A DNA stretch of 49,647 nt, from assembly GCA_017484165.1 (NCBI GenBank), contig JAFUTP010000017.1, positions 1-49,647 on the forward strand, in the 5' to 3' direction. This document shows, piece by piece, positions 26,062 through 34,478 of the stretch (position 1 is its first letter; every line of letters begins with the position of its first letter). The position numbers and the translations under genes were made by a program. The notes under the pieces are model-generated. The model made no database searches, was not told the origin of the DNA, and worked only from the letters and a program-made list of their open reading frames with translations. Origin of the DNA: Cardiobacteriaceae bacterium. Its GTDB lineage: Bacteria; Pseudomonadota; Gammaproteobacteria; Cardiobacteriales; Cardiobacteriaceae.

Positions 26062-27273
26062 TTATTTTTTGGCTTTATTGACAACTTTATTTACAGCTTG
26101 ATTTTGTGCTTCTACGGCTTGTTTGAAGTTCTTTTCGTCCATTTCGTATAAGGCACTTGCCCGACCGACCAATAAGGGATCTACCGCTCCGATTTTTTCT
26201 ACATTTTTGCCTTCGTAATCAAGCTTATGCAAAACATAACGGATAGCGTTTAAGCGGGCTCTTTTTTTGCAATTTGATTTGACCACAATCCATGGGCTTT
26301 CTGGGATGTCGGTGTGATAGAACATTGCCTCTTTGGCAGCGGTGTAAGCCGACCATTTATCGACGGAAGCCTTATCCATCGGGCTTAATTTCCATTGTTT
26401 TAAGGGATCGCCTTCACGGGATTTGAAGCGGCGGCGTTGTTCGTCTTGGGAAACGGAAAACCAGAATTTGATTAAAGTGATACCACTTTGGGTTAAAAAT
26501 CTTTCGATTTCAGGTGCTTGCAACATAAATCTTTCGTATTCCGCATCTGTGCAAAATCCCATTACTTTTTCTACTCCTGCGCGGTTATACCAAGAGCGGT
26601 CAAATAAAACGATTTCGCCTTTGGTTGGCAGATGTTGAATATATCTTTGGAAATACCACTGTCCGCGCTCCTGTTCGGTTGGTTTGTCGAGTGCAACGAT
26701 TCTTGCGCCCCGCGGATTTAAGTGTTCCATAAATCTTTTAATTGTTCCACCTTTACCAGCGGCATCTCTCCCCTCGAAAAAAATCACCACTCTTTGTCCT
26801 GTTTCTTTGACCCATTTTTGTAATTTTAATAATTCAACTTGTAGATAATATTTTTGCTTTTCGTAGTTTTTACGGCTCATTCGGTTTTTGTATGGATAAA
26901 CGCCTTCTCGCCAATTATCTACCAGTTCATCATCAGCTTTAATTCCAGTTTGAGCTACTACCGCTAGGGAATGTTTAGTTAAAACGGTTTGTAGAATTTG
27001 CAAATCATCAGGAGATACGCCGTCCAAGATGGCATCGAGATGTTCAGCCGCTGCTGCAGCTCCGTTTTTTCTTAAATCTTGTCTTAATGCATCTTGTAAT
27101 TCGGTTTTACGGTATTCTTGGGCATTAGTGATTTGTTTAGCAATAGAATTTTCGGCTTTAACTTGGCTTAATTCTTCCGAATTTTCAGCCTGAATATTTT
27201 TACTCTCTTCGCTTTGTTTATTGCTAGTAGTGCTAGTTTTAGCTGGTTTAGCATAATTTTTTGCTTTATTCAT
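26062..27273 (-). CDS. ppk2: Polyphosphate kinase 2, class I-like
   Basis: 403 residues. An N-terminal ~60-residue Lys/Glu/Asn-rich leader is followed by the PPK2 core: NRMSRKNYEKQKYYLQVEL, Walker A EGRDAAGKGGTIKRF, HLNPRGARIVALDKPTEQE, the lid FDRSWYNRAGVE, FWFSVSQDEQRRRF and DPLKQWKLSPMDKAS. It transfers phosphate between polyphosphate and nucleoside diphosphates, normally favouring GTP/ATP formation. The C-terminal tail is Ala/Asn/Lys-rich. It lies 41 nt downstream of map and 31 nt upstream of gph. Confidence 0.94.
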   Translation of the reverse strand: MNKAKNYAKPAKTSTTSNKQSEESKNIQAENSEELSQVKAENSIAKQITNAQEYRKTELQDALRQDLRKNGAAAAAEHLDAILDGVSPDDLQILQTVLTKHSLAVVAQTGIKADDELVDNWREGVYPYKNRMSRKNYEKQKYYLQVELLKLQKWVKETGQRVVIFFEGRDAAGKGGTIKRFMEHLNPRGARIVALDKPTEQERGQWYFQRYIQHLPTKGEIVLFDRSWYNRAGVEKVMGFCTDAEYERFMLQAPEIERFLTQSGITLIKFWFSVSQDEQRRRFKSREGDPLKQWKLSPMDKASVDKWSAYTAAKEAMFYHTDIPESPWIVVKSNCKKRARLNAIRYVLHKLDYEGKNVEKIGAVDPLLVGRASALYEMDEKNFKQAVEAQNQAVNKVVNKAKK

Positions 27274-27314
27274 TTTTCTATTCCTTGATGTTGTGAAAAA
27301 TTAAGCTTAAAATA

Positions 27315-28109
27315 TTAACCGCAGGGATTGATACCTTGCTCGCGTTCAGCTGCGCTTAAAGTGAAAATTTCGTAGCCAGTGGCGGTTACCGCTAGCATAT
27401 GTTCCCATTGTGCAGATAGTGAGCGGTCGCGGGTTACGGCAGTCCAACCGTTTTGTAAGATTTTCATTTGATATTTGCCTGCATTTATCATCGGTTCGAT
27501 GGTAAATGTCATACCTTCTTTTAAGACGATTTCTTCCGCGCCTTTACGGTAATAATGCAAAACTTGTGGTTCTTCGTGAAAGCCGCGTCCGATGCCGTGT
27601 CCGCAAAAATCTCGCACGACGGAAAATCTCTCTGCTTCGGCGAAGTTTTGAATTGCACGACCGATGTCAGCGAGTGTCGCACCAGGTTTAACTTCTTTAA
27701 TGCCGAGCCACATTGCTTGATAAGTGGTATCGATTAAGCGTTTTGCGCTGATAGACGGTTCTCCGACGACATACATCCTGCTGCTATCGCCGTGAAATTC
27801 GTCTTTGATAACGGTTACATCAATATTGAGAATATCGCCGTTTTTGAGTTTTTTATCGTCGGGAATACCGTGGCAGATGACATGATTTACGGATATGCAA
27901 GTATGCTTGGGGTAGGGCGGATGTCCGTAGCCGAGACAGGCGGAAATACAGTCGCGAGATTTAATGTATTCGGCGCATAAATCGTCGAGATATTCGGTGG
28001 TTACTCCTGCTTTGACATATTCGCCGATAAAATCGAGCACATCGGCAGCAAGACGACCTGCAACTCGCATTTTTGCTAAATCTTCTTCTGATTTGATTGA
28101 AATTGCCAT
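27315..28109 (-). CDS. map: Methionine aminopeptidase type I
   Basis: 264 residues, normal for type I. Metal ligands are in GDILNIDVTVIKDEFHGDSSRMY (two Asp), CGHGIGRGFHEEP (His), TFTIEPMIN (Glu) and the terminal Glu of SAQWEHMLAVT; the substrate His is in GYGHPPYPKHTC. It removes the initiator Met cotranslationally. It is the first gene of the run map-ppk2-gph-acyP-hemN-znuB and is divergent from tgpA, from which it is separated by a 131-nt A/T-rich promoter region. Confidence 0.97.
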   Translation of the reverse strand: MAISIKSEEDLAKMRVAGRLAADVLDFIGEYVKAGVTTEYLDDLCAEYIKSRDCISACLGYGHPPYPKHTCISVNHVICHGIPDDKKLKNGDILNIDVTVIKDEFHGDSSRMYVVGEPSISAKRLIDTTYQAMWLGIKEVKPGATLADIGRAIQNFAEAERFSVVRDFCGHGIGRGFHEEPQVLHYYRKGAEEIVLKEGMTFTIEPMINAGKYQMKILQNGWTAVTRDRSLSAQWEHMLAVTATGYEIFTLSAAEREQGINPCG

Positions 28110-28240
28110 AGTTTGATTGTCTTTATGTATTGAAATTAAAAAAATTATTTTTAGCTTATTGATAAAATTATATTCAGCTTAATTTTGGCATTTCAAATTA
28201 TTTTAATAAAACTATTTTTATTACTTTCAAGGAATTTTTA

Positions 28241-30274
28241 ATGGCTTTACAGTGGATTTCTGCTGCGGAATATAAGGAAAGATTGTCGCCATTTTTATGG
28301 CAAAAAGTTCTTTTTTCTTATGTGGTGAGTGTTATTCCATTCATATTTTTATTACCGATAAGTTTTGCGGCATTGTTAATTCCCTCATTATTTATTAAGC
28401 ACTATTGCATTAAAAATTCGCATTACAAAACTGGGCTCTTTGCTCTAATAATCGTATTTGTTTTATCAATTATTTTGGTTGCTCCGAATGTAATTAGTTT
28501 AGGAATTACGGTTAGTTTTGTCGGTTTATTATTACTTATGAGTTGTTGTAAGCTACTTGAAAGCCGTAATTTACGCGACACCAGAATTATTTTTCTCACT
28601 AATTCTACTTTGCAGCTTGGCGTTTTGATGTTTAGCCAAAGTTTTTTTGTTTTTTTATACACTTTATTTGCGATTGCGGTTAATTTTAATACCTTATCAT
28701 TTATTACGCGGCGCAATTTTTCTCCTGAACGGCAAAAGATTAGCTTAAAAAATACGGGAAAATTTGTTTTTTTTGCACTACCTTTTACGATTTTGCTCTT
28801 TTTTGCCGTGCCGCGAATGAATCCGATTTGGGGTTTGCAGCGTGATTTAGGTGCGGGAATTACGGGATTGCCTGATGAAATGACGATGACAGGCTTATCC
28901 GAGCTGGTTCGTTCTGATGAAGTTGCGTTTCGGGTGCGTTTTGATGGGCAAATTCCGAATGCAAAATATCTTTATTGGCGCGGTCCTGTGCTGCATAACT
29001 TTGATGGTAAAACTTGGACGCATCGTGGTCGGCGTGAGTGGCAGGCGATGCGGGAGAGGTTAATTGTTGCGCACAACAGTCCTGAATTTAGCTACACCAT
29101 CATTCCGAATAAGGCGGAAACTCCGTATATCACCGCGCTCAATATGCCCTATCAAAACTCCAACCGTTTATTTCTCGGCTCGGCGCATCAGCTGTGGAAA
29201 CCGCCAGTGGTGCAGGGCGAGCAGAGATATAAATTCACTTCTGTTGGTAATTACTATTTGCAGGCGAGTGAGCTTGGGCGCGAAGAGCGGCGAGAAGCTT
29301 TGCATTTGCCGAGTTCGGATGCTTTTCGTCGCACACGGGAACTTGCTTTTGATTTATATGAAAAAGGCGGTCGGAATAAGGAAGGTTTTGCTCGCGAATT
29401 TATGAACTACATCCGCAATGAAGATTTTTATTACACCCTCGAACCATTTGAGGGTGCGGAAAATGTGGAAAACTTTCTTTTTACGGCGCGGGGCGGATTT
29501 TGTCAGCATTATGCGAATGCGATGGCGATAGCGGCGCGCACGGTCGGTATTCCCTCGCGAGTGATTTTGGGTTATCTCGGCGGAAGTGTTAATGCTATCG
29601 ACGGTGAATTCCGCGTGCGGGAAGAAAATGCTCATGCTTGGGTCGAACTTTGGGACGAAGAATATGGCTGGACGATGTATGACCCAACCAGCGCGGTTAG
29701 TCCTTCGCGGGTGGAAAATGCGGGGCTGACGCAGGAAACGCTATCGGGCGGCGTAAATCAGCGTTCGATATCTTCGCGTTATGCGGAAAAATATCCGATT
29801 GTGGCGTATTTACGGGATTTCGGCGATGCCGCGCAGGCTTTCTGGCAAAACTGGGTGGTAAATCTCAATTCCGAACGGCAAGATGCATTTTTCGGTAGCT
29901 TTCAACGCTTCGGAATTAGTAAAAAAATGACGCAAGGTTTGTTGGTTTTTTTGGTGTTTTTGGGATTTATTCTGCTGATGCTGTTGTATCACCGTCGCCG
30001 TAGCGATGAGGCGCGGGATTTAATCGCAATTGCCTGCGCGCGCTTTTTGGCGAAATTGGAAAAATACGGCATAGCCAAAGAGCGCAAGATGAATTTTGCG
30101 GATTTTCTACGGCTACTCGGCGGACAAAATATCGCGAAAAATCCCCAAGATTGGCGGCAGGCGGCAGAAGTTTATGAAAATATCCGTTACCGCCCAGACA
30201 AAGCCGATATCGTCAGCGCAAAACAATATGTGCAGATGCTGAAAAAATTGCGGATAAATCGGCAAAACACATAA
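28241..30274 (+). CDS. tgpA: Transglutaminase-like membrane protein, TgpA family
   Basis: 677 residues. An N-terminal block of membrane helices (about residues 20-190, DUF3488-like) leads into a periplasmic transglutaminase-core domain with the Cys-His-Asp triad in GGFCQHYANAMAIAAR, ENAHAWVELW and YDPTSAVSPS. One further helix at about residue 565 (LLVFLVFLGFILLMLLY) and a cytoplasmic DUF4129-like tail follow. This is the TgpA architecture first studied in Pseudomonas; the substrate is unknown. The stop codon TAA (30272-30274) lies within the ATAA target duplication of MITE copy R7. Confidence 0.9.
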   Translation: MALQWISAAEYKERLSPFLWQKVLFSYVVSVIPFIFLLPISFAALLIPSLFIKHYCIKNSHYKTGLFALIIVFVLSIILVAPNVISLGITVSFVGLLLLMSCCKLLESRNLRDTRIIFLTNSTLQLGVLMFSQSFFVFLYTLFAIAVNFNTLSFITRRNFSPERQKISLKNTGKFVFFALPFTILLFFAVPRMNPIWGLQRDLGAGITGLPDEMTMTGLSELVRSDEVAFRVRFDGQIPNAKYLYWRGPVLHNFDGKTWTHRGRREWQAMRERLIVAHNSPEFSYTIIPNKAETPYITALNMPYQNSNRLFLGSAHQLWKPPVVQGEQRYKFTSVGNYYLQASELGREERREALHLPSSDAFRRTRELAFDLYEKGGRNKEGFAREFMNYIRNEDFYYTLEPFEGAENVENFLFTARGGFCQHYANAMAIAARTVGIPSRVILGYLGGSVNAIDGEFRVREENAHAWVELWDEEYGWTMYDPTSAVSPSRVENAGLTQETLSGGVNQRSISSRYAEKYPIVAYLRDFGDAAQAFWQNWVVNLNSERQDAFFGSFQRFGISKKMTQGLLVFLVFLGFILLMLLYHRRRSDEARDLIAIACARFLAKLEKYGIAKERKMNFADFLRLLGGQNIAKNPQDWRQAAEVYENIRYRPDKADIVSAKQYVQMLKKLRINRQNT

Positions 30275-30389
30275 GGGTGTATCCAAATTTAGTTTTATTT
30301 CTACCCTCATCATCCTGAACGGAGCGAAGGATCTGCTGATAGAGATTTTTCGCCTACGGCTCAAAATGACGAATTTTTTATGCACACCC
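30275..30389 (-). repeat. MITE-like element, copy R7 with ATAA target duplication
   Basis: Reverse copy of 115 bp. Ends are gggtgtatccaaa and tttatgcacaccc; ATAA at 30271-30274 is repeated at 30390-30393. The left duplicate contains the tgpA stop codon, so insertion occurred exactly at the end of the gene. Confidence 0.92.
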
Positions 30390-30430
30390 ATAAAAAATAT
30401 CTAACTATTTGAAATTTAAGGAAAAAAATA

Positions 30431-31621
30431 ATGAATATCGACGAGCAATTAGCTTTAATTTCCCGCGGAGCAGAAGACTTTATCGGTCGCGAAGAATTGA
30501 TTGAAAAACTCAAACAGGGCAAAAAATTACGCATCAAACTCGGTATGGACCCTACCGCGCCAGATTTACATTTTGGACATACCGTGGTTTTGAATAAATT
30601 GCGGCAGTTTCAGGATTTGGGTCATACGGTGATTTTTTTAGTCGGAGATTTCACCGCGCAAATCGGCGATCCGTCAGGTAAAAACGCTACTCGTCCGCCG
30701 CTTTCCAAAGAGCAAGTTTTGGAAAACGCCAAAACTTATAAAAATCAAGTATTCAAAATTTTGGATGAAGAAAAAACCGAAATTCGTTTCAATTCTGAAT
30801 GGATGGACAAAATGACAGCGGTAGATATTGTCAAACTTACCGCAAAATACACCGTCGCCCGCATTTTGGAACGCGATGATTTCGCTAAACGCTACCGTGA
30901 AAACCGTCCGATTGCGATTCATGAATTTCTCTATCCGCTCACGCAAGCTTACGATTCAGTTGCTCTTGAAGCTGATGTTGAACTCGGCGGCACGGATCAG
31001 AAATTCAATTTATTAGTCGGTCGCGATATTCAGCGCGAATACGGTTTAAGTCCGCAAACCGTCATCACAATGCCAATTTTGGAAGGCTTGGACGGTGTGG
31101 CAAAAATGAGTAAATCGCTCGGCAATTACATCGGTATTTTTGAAGAGCCCAATGAGATGTTCGGAAAAATTATGTCGATTTCTGATGAATTGATGTGGCG
31201 TTGGTTTTTGTTGCTTTCTTTCCGTCAGCTGTCTGAAATCGAAGAGCTGAAAAAACAAGCCGCGGACGGTCGCAATCCGCGCGATATTAAATTCGAACTT
31301 GCTGACGAACTTATCAGCCGTTTTCATAGCAAAGAAGCGGCCGAAAGCGCAAAACAGGAATTTATCAACCGCTTTGCCAAAGGGGCGTTGCCAACGGATT
31401 TGCAGGAAGTTAGGCTAAATATCAGTTCAGCCGTGGCAATCACTAATCTCTTAAAAGATGCAGGACTGGTCGAGAGCACATCAGAAGCAATCCGTATGAT
31501 TAAACAAGGTGCGGTGAAGATGAACGGAGAAAAAATCGCTAGTAAAGATTTGCAAATCGATAAAGGTGAAAATATCTTCCAAGTGGGAAAACGCAAAGTT
31601 GCCAAGGTGATTTTGCTGTAA
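30431..31621 (+). CDS. tyrS: Tyrosyl-tRNA synthetase
   Basis: 396 residues, the longer bacterial TyrRS type. Class I signatures: [16 protein letters not shown] (HIGH equivalent HFGH) and [13 protein letters not shown] (KMSKS), plus [14 protein letters not shown] for tyrosine/ATP binding. The C-terminal S4-like RNA-binding domain is intact ([18 protein letters not shown] ... [13 protein letters not shown]). Upstream lies MITE copy R7; transcription may come through it from tgpA, since no strong promoter is obvious. A terminator follows at 31679-31702. Confidence 0.96.
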   Translation: MNIDEQLALISRGAEDFIGREELIEKLKQGKKLRIKLGMDPTAPDLHFGHTVVLNKLRQFQDLGHTVIFLVGDFTAQIGDPSGKNATRPPLSKEQVLENAKTYKNQVFKILDEEKTEIRFNSEWMDKMTAVDIVKLTAKYTVARILERDDFAKRYRENRPIAIHEFLYPLTQAYDSVALEADVELGGTDQKFNLLVGRDIQREYGLSPQTVITMPILEGLDGVAKMSKSLGNYIGIFEEPNEMFGKIMSISDELMWRWFLLLSFRQLSEIEELKKQAADGRNPRDIKFELADELISRFHSKEAAESAKQEFINRFAKGALPTDLQEVRLNISSAVAITNLLKDAGLVESTSEAIRMIKQGAVKMNGEKIASKDLQIDKGENIFQVGKRKVAKVILL

Positions 31622-31678
31622 TTCTTCTGATTTATTTTTTATCTCTTTTATTTTCAAAATCAATCTCTTATTCTGAAA

Positions 31679-31702
31679 AAACCTCCCTGTTGGGAGGTTT
31701 TG
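31679..31702 (+). terminator. Terminator after tyrS
   Basis: Perfect 7-bp stem acctccc (31681-31687) / gggaggt (31692-31698), 4-nt loop, short T-run. A near-identical hairpin recurs at 31857-31880 as part of a duplicated segment. Confidence 0.7.
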
Positions 31703-31703
31703 A

Positions 31704-31791
31704 GTTCTATTTTTATCCTCGTCATCCTGAGCACAGCGAAGGATCTGTCGATAGAGATTTTTTGCCTACGGCTCAAAATGACGAACTTTTA
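31704..31791 (-). repeat. MITE-like element, copy R8 (ends degraded)
   Basis: Reverse copy. The core is preserved (CGTCATCCTGAGCACAGCG ... GCCTACGGCTCAAAATGACG), but both terminal repeats are lost or degraded. It sits between two copies of a duplicated terminator segment. Confidence 0.75.
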
Positions 31792-31854
31792 GTTAGCTAT
31801 CTTCTGATTTATTTTCGTATCTCTTATGCTTAAAAATTACCGTATAAGCAATAA

Positions 31855-31880
31855 AAAACCTCCCTGTTTGGAGGTTTTTT
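31855..31880. terminator. Bidirectional terminator, end of the min operon
   Basis: Stem aacctcc (31857-31863) / ggaggtt (31870-31876), 6-nt loop, A-run on the left and T-run on the right. It terminates the minus-strand min operon (last stop at 31890) and also backs up the tyrS terminator. Confidence 0.82.
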
Positions 31881-31889
31881 GTATAAGTT

Positions 31890-32084
31890 TTATATCTTCG
31901 CCAAAAAATATACCAACAACACAATCATTAAAACTATAACCCCCATAGTTCCCCAATGTTGTGGAGAATTGCGACTTTCTGCGAACAATCTTTTTATTCC
32001 GCCGCGTTTGTTTTGCATATAAAGAAGAAAAACGACAAATCCCGCTAATGAAATCGCCGTCATAATTGTGTTGCTAGAGTCCAT
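31890..32084 (-). CDS. Small two-helix membrane protein coupled to minE
   Basis: 64 residues. Hydrophobic segments lie at about 7-23 (IMTAISLAGFVVFLLYM) and 46-62 (TMGVIVLMIVLLVYFLA), joined by a basic loop (RGGIKRLFAESRNSPQHW) that probably faces the cytoplasm. The start overlaps the minE stop as TAATG, with gaggagatc just upstream, so it is translationally coupled to minE. I do not recognise a family. Its position as last gene of the min operon suggests a role at the membrane in division-site selection, or simply a passenger; this is inference. Confidence 0.8.
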   Translation of the reverse strand: MDSSNTIMTAISLAGFVVFLLYMQNKRGGIKRLFAESRNSPQHWGTMGVIVLMIVLLVYFLAKI

Positions 32085-32515
32085 TATTGATCTCCTCTAT
32101 TTGCGGAATTGGCGGTAAAAAGCTCTTCGGCAGCGGCATAAATATCGAAATTGCCGCCATTTTCTTTTGAGGCTTGCAGTTTTTTAATGATGCGGGATAG
32201 TTTTTCCACTTTGCTATCAAAATCTTCACTGTCTGGTGTTAAATATTCCCCATCTGCCTTGGGCAAAATGATATTTAACGCCAAAATATCACCACTGTCA
32301 TCGCGATTTATATTAGTTTCGATGTTTTCCCAATCAACTGGAATATATTTCCGAACGACTTCTAATATTTCTACTTTCAACTTGCGCATATAGGGCGGTT
32401 CGTCGGTCGTAGTTGAGATACGGTCAGCTCTTTGATGCGCAACGGTAATCAGTAATCGTTCTTTGGCAAGTTTTGCATTTGCGCGGTTAGTTTTATTTTT
32501 GAATAAACCAAACAT
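32084..32515 (-). CDS. minE: Cell-division topological specificity factor MinE, C-terminally extended
   Basis: 143 residues against about 85-90 for typical MinE. The conserved core is residues 1-86: N-terminal amphipathic targeting segment MFGLFKN, anti-MinCD helix AKERLLITVAHQRAD, then MRKLKVEILEVVRKYIPVDWENIE and ILALNIILP. Residues 87-143 are extra: an acidic linker (EYLTPDSEDFDSKVE), a helix (KLSRIIKKLQASK) and a tail resembling a second helix (DIYAAAEELF). MinE stimulates MinD ATPase to drive pole-to-pole oscillation. It starts 2 nt after the minD stop and is coupled to the small membrane gene downstream. Confidence 0.93.
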   Translation of the reverse strand: MFGLFKNKTNRANAKLAKERLLITVAHQRADRISTTTDEPPYMRKLKVEILEVVRKYIPVDWENIETNINRDDSGDILALNIILPKADGEYLTPDSEDFDSKVEKLSRIIKKLQASKENGGNFDIYAAAEELFTANSANRGDQ

Positions 32516-32517
32516 AA

Positions 32518-33330
32518 TTAAGCTCCAAATAAACGACCGAAAATATTTTTCTTTTTCACTTCTAAAAAGCGGTGCTCGATATCCTTGCCGAGCATTCTTC
32601 CGACTAAATCGCTGTATGCCTGTCCTGCAATGCTTTCTTCTAGCAAAATTACGGGTTCTCCTTGATTTGATGCGGTTAAGACGCTTTGATCTTCGGGAAT
32701 TACGCCCAGTAGTTTGATAGACAAAATATCGATGACATCTTGCACGGAGAGCATTTCACCATTAGCTACTCTTTGCGGGTTATATCTAGTGATAACGAGA
32801 TGCTCTTTTACGGGCTCTTGTTCTAATTCTGCACGGCGCGATTTGCTAGACAAAATCCCCAAAATGCGGTCGCTGTCGCGCACCGAGGAAACTTCGGGAT
32901 TGGTGGTGATGATTGCTTCATCGGCAAAATAGAGAGCCATTAAAGCACCGTGTTCTATGCCAGCGGGCGAGTCGCAAATGATGTATTCGAAGTCCATTTT
33001 TTTTAGTTCTTCGAGCACTTTTTCTACCCCCTCTTTGCTTAAAGCATCTTTATCGCGAGTTTGTGATGCGGGAAGAATAGAAAGATTTTCGATATTTTTA
33101 TCTTTAATTAAAGCCTGACTTAATTTTGCTTCACCGTTTATGACATTGATAAAGTCATAAACAACTCTTCTTTCAACGCCCATAATTAAATCAAGATTAC
33201 GCAAACCGACATCGAAATCGATTACTGCGGTTTTGTGTCCTTTTTGTGCTAGACCAGTAGCGACGCTTGCGGCGGTGGTGGTTTTACCAACTCCGCCTTT
33301 TCCAGAGGTTACAACGATTATTTTGCTCAT
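32518..33330 (-). CDS. minD: Septum-site-determining ATPase MinD
   Basis: 270 residues, normal length. The deviant Walker A is SGKGGVGKTTTAASVA; GLRNLDLIMG (with the preceding FDVGLRNLD), ICDSPAGIEHGA and TTNPEVSSVRDSDRILGIL are diagnostic. The C-terminal amphipathic membrane-targeting helix is VKKKNIFGRLFGA. It binds MinC and MinE on the inner membrane. It is separated from minC by 267 nt containing MITE copy R9, while minE follows after 2 nt. Confidence 0.97.
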   Translation of the reverse strand: MSKIIVVTSGKGGVGKTTTAASVATGLAQKGHKTAVIDFDVGLRNLDLIMGVERRVVYDFINVINGEAKLSQALIKDKNIENLSILPASQTRDKDALSKEGVEKVLEELKKMDFEYIICDSPAGIEHGALMALYFADEAIITTNPEVSSVRDSDRILGILSSKSRRAELEQEPVKEHLVITRYNPQRVANGEMLSVQDVIDILSIKLLGVIPEDQSVLTASNQGEPVILLEESIAGQAYSDLVGRMLGKDIEHRFLEVKKKNIFGRLFGA

Positions 33331-33463
33331 TTATTTTTCTCTCTAATTGCAAAAAGTTTTAAGTTGAATGTAAAAAAATATGGGGATTTGATGATAAAAA
33401 TATTAGCTGATGCGGTAATTTTTTTTATCTCTTTGCGGTAAATTTAGAGTTAAATTACCGTTA

Positions 33464-33592
33464 GGATGTGTCTAAAAATTCGTCATTTTGAGCCGTAGGC
33501 GAAAAATCTCTATCGGCAGATCCCTCGCTGCGCTCAGGATGACGAAATAAGACGAAATAAAAATAGAACTAACCCTAAATTTAGATGCGCCC
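33464..33592 (+). repeat. MITE-like element, copy R9 with GTTA target duplication
   Basis: Forward copy of 129 bp, the longest. Ends are ggatgtgtctaaa and tttagatgcgccc; GTTA flanks it at 33460-33463 and 33593-33596. An internal short duplication (gacgaaataa twice) is present. It lies 5 nt beyond the minC stop, between minC and minD. Confidence 0.93.
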
Positions 33593-33597
33593 GTTAA

Positions 33598-34359
33598 TCA
33601 TATTTTGGTAAATTGCATTGTTTCATCTTTATTCAAGCTAACTAGGCAATTTTTTCTACCGCGATGTGCTTCAAGCTGTTCCATAGTTTGATAATTCCCT
33701 GCAATTGATACTAACTCGCAGGCGAATTCGGTAGCAAAGATATGTGCGGTTAATTCGCCAGAGTTGCCCGCAAAAGCTCTGCCGCGCAGAGTTCCTAATA
33801 CATAAATATTACCGTCAGCGATTATTTCAGCCCCAGCACTTACCGTTCCGATGATGGTTAAATCACCATCTGATGAAATTTGCTGCCCCGAACGGACATT
33901 ACCGTTAAAAATTTTGTTATTTGCGAAACATTCCTTGCGCGGTATAGCAGCGAGCGTTTTTTCTTCGGTATCGGTTTCTTTGGCTTCTTGGGGTTCTTCA
34001 ATTGCGCTAACCGCGGGCATATCGAGATTGGGAATAACGGTTTTACGGTGTCCAGGTGAAAAAACAATATCCATCAAGCCAGCTTTGTTGATGTATTTGC
34101 TATCACAATCGCAACCGCTCACCCCGATTAAATGCAAAGAATGTCGCTCAAAACATTGCCGTAAATCAATTAGCCATTTTTGCTCAATCATTGTGAGTGC
34201 GCTTAAATCGGCGACGATTGGCCAATTTTGCAAAATGGAAGAGGGACTGGCAGCTTGTTTGGCGAGCAGAGCAAGACCTAATTTTTCGAGATCTTTGTCG
34301 GCAAGAGAAAGAGATATAACTGGAAGAGATTGGCTGTGTAAATCGATGTCGGGAGTCAT
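33598..34359 (-). CDS. minC: Septum-site-determining protein MinC
   Basis: 253 residues. The N-terminal domain is divergent (FtsZ-inhibiting), with WPIVADLSALTMIEQKWL, HSLHLIGVSGC and a Pro/Glu-rich linker at about residues 112-137. The C-terminal beta-helix domain is canonical: NVRSGQQISSDGDLTIIGTVSAGAEIIADGNIYVLGTLRGRAFAG (shown by its GNV-RSGQ and G-LRGRA motifs), then IFATEFACELVSIAG. It blocks FtsZ assembly away from mid-cell and binds MinD. The secreted-protein cluster lies just upstream, separated by a terminator at 34411-34438. Confidence 0.93.
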   Translation of the reverse strand: MTPDIDLHSQSLPVISLSLADKDLEKLGLALLAKQAASPSSILQNWPIVADLSALTMIEQKWLIDLRQCFERHSLHLIGVSGCDCDSKYINKAGLMDIVFSPGHRKTVIPNLDMPAVSAIEEPQEAKETDTEEKTLAAIPRKECFANNKIFNGNVRSGQQISSDGDLTIIGTVSAGAEIIADGNIYVLGTLRGRAFAGNSGELTAHIFATEFACELVSIAGNYQTMEQLEAHRGRKNCLVSLNKDETMQFTKI

Positions 34360-34410
34360 ATGCGGCTCGTAAAAAAATTGGCAATGATACGGATTATTGC
34401 TGTATGAATA

Positions 34411-34438
34411 AAAAAATCCGCTCTGAAATAAGAGCGGA
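34411..34438 (-). terminator. Terminator after the secreted-protein cluster
   Basis: Perfect 8-bp stem tccgctct (34417-34424) / agagcgga (34431-34438), 6-nt loop, and on the minus strand a 6-7-nt T-run after it. It isolates minC from the upstream cluster. Confidence 0.88.
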
Positions 34439-34478
34439 AAGTTTTAGAAGGACAAGTTATAAAAACCGTAGAAATGAG

